Assembly: GCA_016715985.1 (NCBI GenBank)
Contig: JADJXD010000001.1
Location: 3,534,001-3,598,000, forward strand
Reading direction: 5' to 3'
DNA from: Saprospiraceae bacterium
GTDB taxonomy: Bacteria > Bacteroidota > Bacteroidia > Chitinophagales > Saprospiraceae
Length of the DNA: 64,000 nucleotides
The position numbers and the translations under genes are program-made. A model generated the notes under the pieces. That model searched no databases. It was not told the DNA's origin and saw nothing but the letters and a program-made list of their open reading frames with translations. Shown one piece after another: positions 51,143 to 59,334 of this stretch (the first letter of the stretch is position 1; each line of letters opens with the position of its first letter).

Positions 51143-51601
51143 ATGTCGAAATTAAAAGATGATATTACCGATACAACAATTAATGTGGCATTACATAATG
51201 TAATTAAGAGAGAATTTTCGAAAATTCAGGATCAAAATGGAGTTATAATCAAATACGATAAAGATAACTATGGAGATTTTATTTACATTAGGTTGCAGCA
51301 ATATGGTAAGATTTTGATAGATTTATGTATTAATACTTATACTGTGGATATGATTGTTGGAAATTATACTACCCCAATTTATGAAGCAGAAAAAATAATT
51401 GATAAAAGAAGTATTATTGATTTTTCTGATTTTCTTAATGTCATTATGAATAATTCTATTGATGAAATAGAATATTTATCCGGCAGAATTGAGTACAGGA
51501 TTTCCGGGACAGATCGAATTATTTATACAAATAAGAACTTTTTGGATTTCTTATTTCCAAAAAGGATTATTAAAGAAACTCATTATAAAAAATGGATTTA
51601 A
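51143..51601 (+). CDS. Candidate immunity protein for the RHS toxin tip
   Basis: The 152-residue acidic protein starts 4 bp after the RHS stop, the expected place for a cognate immunity gene. It has no signal peptide. Segments such as IKREFSKIQDQNGVIIKYDKDNYGDFIYIRLQQYGKILIDLC suggest a small alpha/beta protein, of a kind common among immunity families. I cannot assign a named family. The AT-rich composition resembles the other small genes in the island. Confidence 0.68.
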   Translation: MSKLKDDITDTTINVALHNVIKREFSKIQDQNGVIIKYDKDNYGDFIYIRLQQYGKILIDLCINTYTVDMIVGNYTTPIYEAEKIIDKRSIIDFSDFLNVIMNNSIDEIEYLSGRIEYRISGTDRIIYTNKNFLDFLFPKRIIKETHYKKWI

Positions 51602-51660
51602 CTTATATTTCATTTACGTCAGGAATGACTGTTAGATTATCTACATAAAATTCATAATGT

Positions 51661-51930
51661 ATGGAATCGCCCCCAGTTGGCTCAAGTATATCGCTATCGA
51701 TTCCTAATAATTATGTAGCTATTGCAACCAGAAGTGGGAAAGGTATTATCTTTAAATTTCAAGGAGTAAGCCATGATAATATGGCAAATGCAATTAGGGT
51801 TCATCTCAATAATCCAACGCACTATGCTCCTAATGGATATGTTGTTTTTTATAACTCTGCTGGACAAGTATTTGACCCGAACATGGGAAGAACGTTAGGT
51901 CAAGCACTGTGGCATTTCTTAATCCCGTAG
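51661..51930 (+). CDS. Orphan toxin-tip fragment (polymorphic toxin C-terminal piece)
   Basis: The 89-residue protein lacks any N-terminal shell or hinge. Its sequence ATRSGKGIIFKFQGVSHDN, then MANAIRVHLNNPTHYAPNGYVVFYNSAGQVFD resembles the C-terminal ends of polymorphic toxins that read GKG...DANxIRVM...YPNGYVRFYN in many genomes (from memory). A stop codon lies 3 bp before the ATG at 51661. The next gene starts 1 bp after its stop. It is probably a displaced tip, which may or may not be expressed. Confidence 0.6.
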   Translation: MESPPVGSSISLSIPNNYVAIATRSGKGIIFKFQGVSHDNMANAIRVHLNNPTHYAPNGYVVFYNSAGQVFDPNMGRTLGQALWHFLIP

Positions 51931-51931
51931 A

Positions 51932-52276
51932 ATGATAAAATCGCAATCGATATTTGCTGGCAAAATTTTAACTCAAGTTGGTTTCGGTCAATTTGATATA
52001 CAGTTACATTTTCACGAAGGACTTTCAATTATGATTAGTAATTCTCTTTTAGTAGAAGAATCAGATAAAAAGGTCATATGGAATTGTGAATCCAAAAATG
52101 TGTATGTAGAACATTTGTTGGAATATCTTAATCATGAAGTTATTGAAGCACGTTTCGAAGAAAGAACTGAATTACATATAAGATTTAGCAATGGTCTTTT
52201 TATTATTCCAAAGCCAGATAATGACTTCGAGTATTTACATGTCATGTCTAAAGTTGAAGGAATTTATATTTATTGA
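51932..52276 (+). CDS. Candidate immunity protein for the orphan tip
   Basis: The 114-residue protein begins 1 bp after the toxin-fragment stop. Beta-rich segments (AGKILTQVGFGQFDIQLHFHEGLSIMISNSLLVEES, IEARFEERTELHIRFSNGLFIIPKPDNDFEYLHVM) resemble small cytosolic immunity proteins. No signal peptide is present. The tight spacing suggests it belongs with the tip at 51661-51930. No named family is recognised. Confidence 0.65.
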   Translation: MIKSQSIFAGKILTQVGFGQFDIQLHFHEGLSIMISNSLLVEESDKKVIWNCESKNVYVEHLLEYLNHEVIEARFEERTELHIRFSNGLFIIPKPDNDFEYLHVMSKVEGIYIY

Positions 52277-52423
52277 AAAGAAAGAGCATTTGGTACTTCA
52301 GTGGAGTTTTTTACTCTTATAGAGCAGAGATATTCTTAAACAACAAAATTTGCCCTTTCGGTATCAGAGTAAACTCTACTACTGGAAGAACATTGCCTTA
52401 TTATTTTCACTTACATAACCCTG

Positions 52424-52694
52424 CTGATCGAAGTTTGTAACTTCGATCCAACACTTTAAATATCCCGCTTAATCCCGTTGGAAACTTATCCTATGGGATA
52501 AAGCCGGACAAGTTTTGTGACTGATTGACCAACATAAGCCACACAACCTATAAATTTGTGTGGCTTATGTATTCAACTATCCTGTATCTTTACCTCGGAA
52601 ATAAAAGTATCTTCCTATGCATGGCATTTTGGCTGAATTTGAATTCTAAATTCATAAAAACCAGGATCGCAGTTAAAAACTGCGACCATCGGAG
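52424..52694. repeat. Cassette-bounding repeat A, copy 1, with perfect hairpins
   Basis: About 270 bp in a 455-bp gene-free gap match 54932-55223 at roughly 85%. The copy contains GATCGAAGTT tgt AACTTCGATC (52426-52448), a 15-bp perfect stem 52532-52546 / 52556-52570 around ACATAAGCCACACAA, and CGCAGTT aaa AACTGCG near 52668. The hairpins may end transcripts of the tip-immunity unit before it. Nothing else is recognised in the remaining 52277-52423 and 52695-52731. Confidence 0.78.
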
Positions 52695-52731
52695 TTGCAG
52701 CCAATAAATCAGTGGCTTAGAAGTTTAGGTA

Positions 52732-53193
52732 ATGGTCATAAAAACTTTTAAATTAAAAGACATGAAGTCAAAAATTATAACATATCTAAGTTCTAAAATC
52801 AAAAATATAGAAAAAGAGAATGTAAATGTTATTAAAAATGAATCTTTTGATTATATAAAATTTATTGATCAGACTAAATCGAAAATTGATATAGCAATAT
52901 ACATAATTGAGAATGATAAAAGAATAGTTTGCTGCCTTGATGATATTGAAGAAGTAGAAATAGTTGATGAGTACGACGCTGATGTGGGAAAAATTATACA
53001 ATATTTGGATTTCATAATCACTCATGAAATCATAAAATATGAAGTTTACTGCAAAGAAAAATTAGTATCACGATATTATGAATTTCATCAGAAAATAAAT
53101 GGAAAAGAAGAAAAAGTAAAACTTTTCAGTATGAACAAATTTTCATTTTTTTGTAAAAAGGAAATAAAAGTTACAAGATATATTCCATGGTAG
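52732..53193 (+). CDS. Orphan immunity-like protein
   Basis: The 153-residue protein is AT-rich in codon use and charged. Segments include KSKIITYLSSKIKNIEKENVNVIKNESFDYIKFIDQTKSKIDIAIYIIE and DIEEVEIVDEYDADVGKIIQYLDFIITHEIIKYEVYC. No signal peptide is seen, and I do not recognise the family. It follows repeat A and is followed by two hairpins, but has no adjacent toxin. It may be a leftover immunity gene of a displaced toxin. The start could also be the internal M at 52762. Confidence 0.62.
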   Translation: MVIKTFKLKDMKSKIITYLSSKIKNIEKENVNVIKNESFDYIKFIDQTKSKIDIAIYIIENDKRIVCCLDDIEEVEIVDEYDADVGKIIQYLDFIITHEIIKYEVYCKEKLVSRYYEFHQKINGKEEKVKLFSMNKFSFFCKKEIKVTRYIPW

Positions 53194-53220
53194 AATAGTA
53201 TTGAACCACAGTTTCGAAAA

Positions 53221-53268
53221 TGTAAGACAACAAAGGCTTGCAAATCTGAAGGGCTTTGTTGTTTTACA
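53221..53268 (+). other. Hairpin after the orphan immunity gene
   Basis: TGTAAGACAACAAAG (53221-53235) pairs with CTTTGTTGTTTTACA (53254-53268), with 14 of 15 Watson-Crick matches and one possible G-T wobble. The loop is 18 nt. It lies 28 bp after the stop, upstream of the stronger terminator at 53386. Confidence 0.5.
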
Positions 53269-53385
53269 GAGTAGCGATATTTTTCTAAAAGAAATTCTTA
53301 AACTTCTTTTTAGTAAGGAAAGTATCAACCGTCGCAGCTTCCAACTGCGATGCCAATACATAAAAAATTTGAAATTCGTTCGTCA

Positions 53386-53436
53386 AAAAGCCACACAACA
53401 GAAACCATAAGTTGTGTGGCTTTTGTAGTTTTTTTT
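53386..53436 (+). terminator. Rho-independent terminator
   Basis: AAAAGCCACACAAC (53386-53399) pairs perfectly with GTTGTGTGGCTTTT (53411-53424), followed by a run of eight T at 53429-53436. The arms share the GCCACACAA motif of repeat A, suggesting a third, shortened module of that repeat. Confidence 0.8.
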
Positions 53437-53611
53437 AATCCTTAATCCTTCTCTTTAAAAAGAAGAAATTTATGCAGCATTCTGGAAATATGGCTTATTT
53501 TTGTGGTAATAGTGTCAAAAGTGGTGATGTTATATCAAAGACCATCTAGATGCCTGAGCGATCTCATAGATTACCGCATATCTAAGCGGCAAGCGAGGGA
53601 ACCTCAAATCG

Positions 53612-53935
53612 GCTTTCGGGGCAACCGGATCATTTGGACATGAGTTGCTGTGGTCTGGGGCACATGCAGCGACACAAGGTGGGATATCAGCGGCTCAAGG
53701 TGGTAACTTCTGGCAGGGAGCTCTAAGTGGTGGTATAGGATCAGGTATAAGTTCAGGTATAGATGCATTGGGTGGTGCTGCAGGGCATCAGATATTAGGT
53801 GGAGGTCTTGGTGGTGGTATTGGGTCTGCGATGAGTGGTGGCAACTTCTGGCAGGGCTTGGGTCAAGGGATAGCAGTCGGGGCATTTAATCATGCGTTGC
53901 ATAATGGGTTGAATGGAGGGCCTGATGATCCGCCA
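53612..53935 (+). repeat. RHS hinge repeat, copy 2
   Basis: Same length as the first copy (324 bp) and about nine in ten identical bases by eye. It continues in frame as the 5' part of the toxin cassette at 53645-54289. The homologous frame reaches back past the copy's start to an in-frame stop at 53567-53569, without an ATG. After the shared DDPP codons the encoded tip differs fully from the first copy. Confidence 0.85.
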
Positions 53936-54289
53936 TCATCAGAAGATTTTAAGAAGAGTCCCCCGAATCATCCTGATTATAAGGCCCCAAAATCAGGACC
54001 TAGGTGGATCAAGGATAAAAACAATCAAAGAGGTTATGGATGGGAAGATAGTAAGTGTAGAGTATGGATTCCAACTGATCACAAAGGTTCACATGCTCCG
54101 CATTGGGATGTACAACGTCCTGGTGGATATGACAAAGTTTATCCTATACAATTTAGAACTCCAAGTATAAGTTTTAGAGATAAAATAGCAATTGCGACGG
54201 GGCTAACTGGCACTGCACTTACAGTCTATATTATAATTTCAGAAGGTAGTAGAATTATTCCTGCAAGGAATTTAATACCTATACAATAA
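53645..54289 (+). pseudogene. Displaced RHS hinge-toxin cassette resembling polymorphic toxin type 37
   Basis: The 214-residue frame begins with a TTG and no promoter or ATG is visible, as expected for an orphan tip not expressed on its own. The first ~97 residues are the RHS hinge (GGISAAQGGNFWQGALSGG). After GGPDDPP the toxin reads HPDYKAPKSGPRWIKDKNNQRGYGWEDSKCRVWIPTDHKGSHAPHWDVQRPGGYDKVYP. This resembles polymorphic toxin type 37 (from memory of the family). A C-terminal hydrophobic segment (IAIATGLTGTALTVYIII) follows. An immunity candidate starts 31 bp later. It could be reactivated by recombination with the main RHS gene. Confidence 0.78.
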
Positions 54290-54319
54290 TAATTGTTCAA
54301 TACAATTAAATTTTAAAAA

Positions 54320-54907
54320 ATGAAAAAGGTGTTCATAAAGGATTTAAATAAGAATTTACCATTTAAAATAAACACATTACTAAAATACTTATATTGGGAT
54401 AATGAATCGAAATCAGACTGGAATATGGTTGCTTTTACTCATTATAAAGGCGAAGAATTCGAGGTAACAAACAATAATACACAAAGACTAATTGAACTTT
54501 TATCATTAATGGTTAAATTATTGGATGATAATAATAATTGGATTATATTCCATGGGGCTAAAAGAAAATGGTTTATTGAAAATCATCAAGATAGATTCAT
54601 CTCAAAAAATTTAAGCAACTTAAAGAAATTGTTTATTGAAAATAATATCAATTTTGATTTTGTTGGAGGTATTGAGTTAAGTACTATCGAATTAATAAGT
54701 ATTTTCTATGACTTAATAATGTATCCATTTGATCAGCGTTTCGATATTTTTATATCAAAAAAAAATTTCCCATTTGTTATTCAATTAAATCAGCATTATG
54801 AAGTGGATATCCTTTCTACAGATATTAAAATAATTAAATCTGTTGTTGATAATTGTAATTTGACAAAAAAATTAAACATAAGAATTGCTAGAGGAACATT
54901 ATTATAG
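54320..54907 (+). CDS. Candidate immunity protein of the displaced toxin cassette
   Basis: The 195-residue protein is AT-rich, acidic and lacks a signal peptide. It has helical and beta segments (INTLLKYLYWDNESKSDWNMVAFTHYKGEEFEVTNNNTQRLIELLSLMVKLLDDNNNWIIFHGAKRK). It begins 31 bp after the type-37-like cassette, the usual place for a cognate immunity gene. No named family is recognised. Repeat A copy 2 follows from 54932. Confidence 0.7.
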   Translation: MKKVFIKDLNKNLPFKINTLLKYLYWDNESKSDWNMVAFTHYKGEEFEVTNNNTQRLIELLSLMVKLLDDNNNWIIFHGAKRKWFIENHQDRFISKNLSNLKKLFIENNINFDFVGGIELSTIELISIFYDLIMYPFDQRFDIFISKKNFPFVIQLNQHYEVDILSTDIKIIKSVVDNCNLTKKLNIRIARGTLL

Positions 54908-54931
54908 TTTTATTATATTGAAATTCCCCTT

Positions 54932-55223
54932 CTGATCGAATTTCGTAATTTCGATCCAGTATATTATAAATCCCGCTTCATCCGTTGGATACTTACCCTA
55001 TGGGATAAAGCCGGACAAGTTTTGTAATTGATTGACAAACATAAGCCACACAACTTATAAAATTGACTGGCATTTGTATTCAACTATCCTGTATCTTTGT
55101 GTCGGGGATAAAAGTATCTTCCTATGCATGGCATTTTGGCTGAATTTGAATTCTAAATTCATAAAAAACAGAATCGCAGTTGCATTTATCTGCCTTGTAA
55201 CAAGTAGAAACTGCGACCATCGG
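54932..55223. repeat. Cassette-bounding repeat A, copy 2
   Basis: About 290 bp match copy 1 (52424-52694) at roughly 85% by eye. The hairpin GCCACACAA is decayed here, and the CGCAGTT...AACTGCG loop carries about 25 extra bases near 55180-55206. It lies at the end of the second toxin-immunity cassette. Beyond it, 55224-55662 is AT-rich with no credible gene. Confidence 0.75.
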
Positions 55224-55451
55224 GGTTTATTTCACAAACAAGAGTGCTATTGTCCATGAAGTTTTAGATTTATTTATTCTTAATGGTTTTAAAATAGAGT
55301 GAAGAATTTTAACGTAGTATGCAAATAAGTAGATGTGATGCTTTGGCTTTGCTATAAAATATGCTTGAATACCTGAATTTTATAACTTTGCATAAAATGA
55401 GTACGGGGTGTCAAATAAAAACAAGTCAGGTGCTTTTTAGATTTAATTTAT

Positions 55452-55501
55452 TCAAATTAAAAATTTAACATCACTCAGACGTAGTCACAGCTTACGCCTG
55501 G
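55452..55501. repeat. Dispersed palindromic repeat, copy 2
   Basis: This 50-bp segment matches 47211-47260 at 45 of 50 positions. Both copies carry the CAGACGTA ... TACGCCTG hairpin and lie in AT-rich intergenic DNA on either side of the island. Confidence 0.7.
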
Positions 55502-55662
55502 CAGTGGTAGTGAACAGGAAATGTAAATCAGATATGAAAAATATAAAAAGTAGAAATATTGCTAAACTGGCTTTATTGTATTGTGAGAATCAAAAAAATT
55601 GCTTCTTACATGAATATGGTTTAATCAGTGTTCATTATTTTGCATCAAATTTATAAAAAAGG

Positions 55663-56073
55663 ATGAACAGACGATTATTTTCAAAATGGAGTGTAAGTTT
55701 GGCAGCCTTCGCTGGATTAAGCACTATTTCTTGTTCCGGTTCAACTGAGAAAGCCAATAAAATGCAATCAGTATTTATACATCAGGTGTATTTTTGGCTT
55801 AAAAATCCAGAGAATGTCGAAGATCAACAAAAACTAAAAGAAGGATTTGAATTGCTTAAAATTTGTAAATCTATACAATCCTACCACATCGGAAAGCCGG
55901 CAGGCACCAGCAGAGAAGTGATTGATGGCAGTTATTCGTACTCATGGCTTACTGTTTTTGCCAGTGCAGCCGATCAGGATGCCTATCTGGTGGATCCTAT
56001 TCATGACAAATTCAGGGATGAATACCATCACCTCTGGTCAAAGGTTGTTGTGTATGATTCTGTTGATGTTTAA
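55663..56073 (+). CDS. Dabb-family (stress-responsive alpha/beta barrel) lipoprotein
   Basis: The 136-residue protein begins NRRLFSKWSVSLAAFAGLSTISC, a signal peptide with a lipobox ending at the Cys. The mature part is a Dabb domain (HQVYFWLKNPENVEDQQKLKEGFELLKICKSIQSYHIGKPAGTSREVIDGSYSYSWLTVFASAADQDAYLVDPIHDKFRDEY). Dabb proteins are ferredoxin-like dimers of unclear function. The NRR pair in the N-region resembles a Tat signal but lacks the full motif. It lies outside the repeat array and is probably a core gene. Confidence 0.85.
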   Translation: MNRRLFSKWSVSLAAFAGLSTISCSGSTEKANKMQSVFIHQVYFWLKNPENVEDQQKLKEGFELLKICKSIQSYHIGKPAGTSREVIDGSYSYSWLTVFASAADQDAYLVDPIHDKFRDEYHHLWSKVVVYDSVDV

Positions 56074-56103
56074 TGGAAAAAGTCAATTATTTACCGTCAT
56101 TAC

Positions 56104-57855
56104 TCAATTAAATTTTTCCTTCTCAATGTCTGAAACTTTGATGTAAATCAAGCCATCTATGACATTACTGAAGTTTTTATCCACACTAAAACCCAACATT
56201 CTGGCATTCTGAAGCAGATATTTTTTGATCAGGATAGGTATTTTTAGTCCGCCTGGTTCTAATTCTTCTATCAGTTTATCCATTTTTTTCAGGCATTCCA
56301 TATTTTCGATCAATTTCAGATAAGTATATTTTCCTTTTAGGATAGCGGGTTTAAATTTATTTTTAGGTTTTACAAAGTGACTCAGTTGGTTGTCCGTGTG
56401 GTTTTTCTTAAAATATTCGATCATCAATCCCTGACTGACCGCACAATAACTGTTGCTGATACTGGCAGCTCCGATGAGATATTTGTATTCAGGATACAAT
56501 CGGGTGACTTCAACGATTCCTTTCCACAGGATAAACAAAGGTGTCGCTTTGCGTTGGTGTGTTTTTACAATAAAAGCCCTTCCCATTTCGATTGCTTCAG
56601 AAAAAATATCAATTACCGGTCCATTGAGATTGAATAATTCAGTCATGTAAAAACCGGAGATACCAAATTTATTGATAATATCTTTCCCCAGACCCAATCT
56701 GTATGCTCCCGCTATTTCACAGGAAGTCGTATCCCATAATATCAGATGGTGATAATATGCATCATATTTATCCAGATCGGCTTCTTTGCCGGTTCCTTCG
56801 CCGATTTCACGAAAAGTTATTTCTCTCAGCCTTCCCGTTTCTCTAATGAGAGGACTGTTTTTATGCAGTTTTGAAAAGAGTACCTTATAATTTCCCGATT
56901 TCAAGATGACTTTACCGGATCTTTCAAGAAGATCGATTTCATCCTTCAGAATTGTGTTATCTGTTTTTGGTATAATCGGAGTGGTTTCCGTTATATTTGA
57001 TTTTAGTTTTATTTTAAAATATACTTCATTAGAAATATAGTTTTCCAAAAAGTAAGTTTTTTGTCGCAGGAAAGCACTTAGTTGGTCAATGTCCTGCATA
57101 CTTTGTTGAGCTTCCGGACAAACGGGCATTCCGACTCTGACTTCTACTTTCCTGACCTTATTGCTGAACATTTCATTTGGGAGCAAGGCAGTACGAAGAT
57201 TCGGATGAATCGAAGAAGCCATGTAGAAAAAATCACTGTTTCGGGTATTAAAGTATAGAGGGATTACCGGAACGCCTGCTTTCCGGATCAGCTTCATGAC
57301 ACTCATATCCCATTCTTTGTCTGTTATTTTGCCGTTGATGTTATTTTGTCGGGTAGAAACTTCCCCGGCCGGGAAAATGCCTAAGGGCAAACCCTCCTTC
57401 AAATGACTGATGGCTGCACGGATTCCTGAAATGCTGCAAAACAAATCTTTGTTACTTTCAAATGGATTGACTGGACAGATATAGGGTTGGAGGGGCTCTA
57501 TTCTGGATAAAAGGAAGTTGGCTAAAATTTTGGAGTTCGGTTGTGCTTCCAACATGATTTTGAGTAAAATCAATCCGTCGATCCCGCCCAATGGATGATT
57601 GGCCACTATGATAAAGGGACCCGATTTAGGTATTCTTTTCAGATCGCTTAATGATACAGACACTTCAATGTTCAGATCATCCAATACCGCATCGATAAAT
57701 TCAGCACCACGCAGATGCCTGAACTTTTGGTATATATGATTGATTTTGTCTATTTTGAAAAAACGCATGATGCTTTGGGACAATTTTTTTCCGAAAGGAC
57801 CGTATTTTTCCAGATTGAGAGTTTTTTGAAATTCCTGTACTTCTATCAGTGGCAT
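56104..57855 (-). CDS. Bifunctional OlsB-like GNAT and PlsC-like acyltransferase
   Basis: The 583-residue fusion has an N-terminal lysophospholipid acyltransferase domain (IVANHPLGGIDGLILLKIML, the HX4D motif near residue 85, then GIFPAGEVSTRQ). A C-terminal hemolysin/OlsB-like GNAT domain reads EIGEGTGKEADLDKYDAYYHHLILWDTTSCEIAGAYRLGLG. OlsB makes lyso-ornithine lipid from ornithine and 3-hydroxyacyl-ACP. OlsA-type enzymes add the second acyl chain, so this is likely a one-protein ornithine-lipid (or similar aminolipid) synthase. It is convergent with the Dabb gene. Confidence 0.87.
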   Translation of the reverse strand: MPLIEVQEFQKTLNLEKYGPFGKKLSQSIMRFFKIDKINHIYQKFRHLRGAEFIDAVLDDLNIEVSVSLSDLKRIPKSGPFIIVANHPLGGIDGLILLKIMLEAQPNSKILANFLLSRIEPLQPYICPVNPFESNKDLFCSISGIRAAISHLKEGLPLGIFPAGEVSTRQNNINGKITDKEWDMSVMKLIRKAGVPVIPLYFNTRNSDFFYMASSIHPNLRTALLPNEMFSNKVRKVEVRVGMPVCPEAQQSMQDIDQLSAFLRQKTYFLENYISNEVYFKIKLKSNITETTPIIPKTDNTILKDEIDLLERSGKVILKSGNYKVLFSKLHKNSPLIRETGRLREITFREIGEGTGKEADLDKYDAYYHHLILWDTTSCEIAGAYRLGLGKDIINKFGISGFYMTELFNLNGPVIDIFSEAIEMGRAFIVKTHQRKATPLFILWKGIVEVTRLYPEYKYLIGAASISNSYCAVSQGLMIEYFKKNHTDNQLSHFVKPKNKFKPAILKGKYTYLKLIENMECLKKMDKLIEELEPGGLKIPILIKKYLLQNARMLGFSVDKNFSNVIDGLIYIKVSDIEKEKFN

Positions 57856-57948
57856 AACATATGATTATAACCACCAATATTAGAAGTATTGAGTTAACTC
57901 AATGCTAAGGGAAAATTAAATTTACACTAAAGACTTCCGTTCATGCAA

Positions 57949-59307
57949 TCATCCTGCCGTCTTCACCAATACCACATCATCTTTATCCTTCACAAACAAT
58001 ACAGCTACAGCTCCCAACAACATAAATACACCTGAAGTAACCAATGCATAAATAGCCTGATCATTATACAGATATTTTACCAATAACCCTCCAAAAACAC
58101 CATTGACTATCTGTGGGAATGTAATAAAAAAGTTAAATATTCCCATATAAATCCCCATTTTCGCAGCAGGAATGGATCCGGCAAGCATCGCATATGGCAT
58201 CGCCAGAATACTTGCCCAAGCCATGCCGATACCTATCATTGAAAATAAAAGAATGGTAGGATTGCTGATAAAAAATATCGAAACAAGTCCTATACTTCCG
58301 GCTACCAGAGAGATAGCATGTGTATATTTTCTGCCAATTTTTTTTGCGATATAAGGCAGTGCAAAAGCATAAATTGCCGATACAGCATTGTAAACACCAA
58401 ATATAATCCCAACCCAATTTCCTGCTTCCTGAAATGTTGCAGAATTGGTATCGTTTGGAGTAAGTCCATATACATGTTGGGCTATGGCCGGAGTTGTAAA
58501 GACCCACATGCCAAACAATGCAAACCACGAGCAAAACTGTACCAAGCCCAATTGCCGCATGGTGTCAGGCATTTTTGAAAAATCTGAGAATATCTGCGTG
58601 ATAACATTACCGGTACTGACATGATCTGTTTCCGGTTCAGCGTCGTCAAAAGCTGCTATTTCCTCAGGCGAATATTCAGATGTCGTAAAGATAGTCCAAA
58701 GAATTGCACCTACCAGTAATGCGGCACCTATTACAAATGAAAGAATGACATTCATCGGGATACTTCCCGGATCAGCTTCCGTCGCAACACCAAACCATTT
58801 TCCCAATGCGTAAGGCAACCAAGATCCCAACACAGCACCAATGCCGATCAGAACCGTTTGAATGGAAAATCCGGCTGTTCGCTGATCTGTGGATAACTTA
58901 TCTGCTACCAAGGCTCTGAAAGGTTCCATCGCCACATTAAAGGATGCATCCATGATCATCAGCATCCCGGCGCCCACCCAAAGAGCAGGAATAAATGCTG
59001 TAAATAATGCCGCATTCGGCATCAGTATAAGACCAATTGCAGCAGCTATTGCTCCGATCAGAAAATAGGGTTTTCGACGACCTAATTTTGTCCATGTTCT
59101 GTCACTGTAATGGCCTATGAGTGGCTGAACCAGCATACCCGTAATTGGAGCGACCAGCCAGAACCAGGATAGATGGTGAGTGTCGGCACCAAAAGATTGA
59201 AGAATCCGGCTGGCGTTTGCATTTTGAAGTGCAAAACCTGCCTGAATTCCTAAAAATCCTATACTCATGTTCCAGATGGATGCATTGGATAAGTGTGGCT
59301 TCTTCAT
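57949..59307 (-). CDS. MFS transporter, SLC45/sugar-porter-like
   Basis: The 452-residue protein has twelve hydrophobic helices. An MFS signature appears after the second helix (QPLIGHYSDRTWTKLGRRKPYFLIGA, matching the GxxSDRxxxRxGRR loop). Similar proteins in Bacteroidota take up maltose or sucrose. It lies 27 bp downstream of a lipoprotein alpha-amylase gene on the same strand, so the two are a likely maltodextrin-use operon and a destination for products of the secreted amylase at 6310. Confidence 0.86.
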   Translation of the reverse strand: MKKPHLSNASIWNMSIGFLGIQAGFALQNANASRILQSFGADTHHLSWFWLVAPITGMLVQPLIGHYSDRTWTKLGRRKPYFLIGAIAAAIGLILMPNAALFTAFIPALWVGAGMLMIMDASFNVAMEPFRALVADKLSTDQRTAGFSIQTVLIGIGAVLGSWLPYALGKWFGVATEADPGSIPMNVILSFVIGAALLVGAILWTIFTTSEYSPEEIAAFDDAEPETDHVSTGNVITQIFSDFSKMPDTMRQLGLVQFCSWFALFGMWVFTTPAIAQHVYGLTPNDTNSATFQEAGNWVGIIFGVYNAVSAIYAFALPYIAKKIGRKYTHAISLVAGSIGLVSIFFISNPTILLFSMIGIGMAWASILAMPYAMLAGSIPAAKMGIYMGIFNFFITFPQIVNGVFGGLLVKYLYNDQAIYALVTSGVFMLLGAVAVLFVKDKDDVVLVKTAG

Positions 59308-59334
59308 GCGAATGATTGGTGGGTTTAAGTTAGT

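Noticed and set aside
53201..53410. Plus-strand frame of 69 codons after the orphan immunity gene
   Set aside because: It covers the hairpins and terminator, has no family-like sequence and ends inside the terminator arm.
55383..55390. TAACTTTG promoter-like box upstream of a 21-codon frame at about 55398
   Set aside because: The box matches the -7 consensus, but there is no -33 element and the small frame has no further support.
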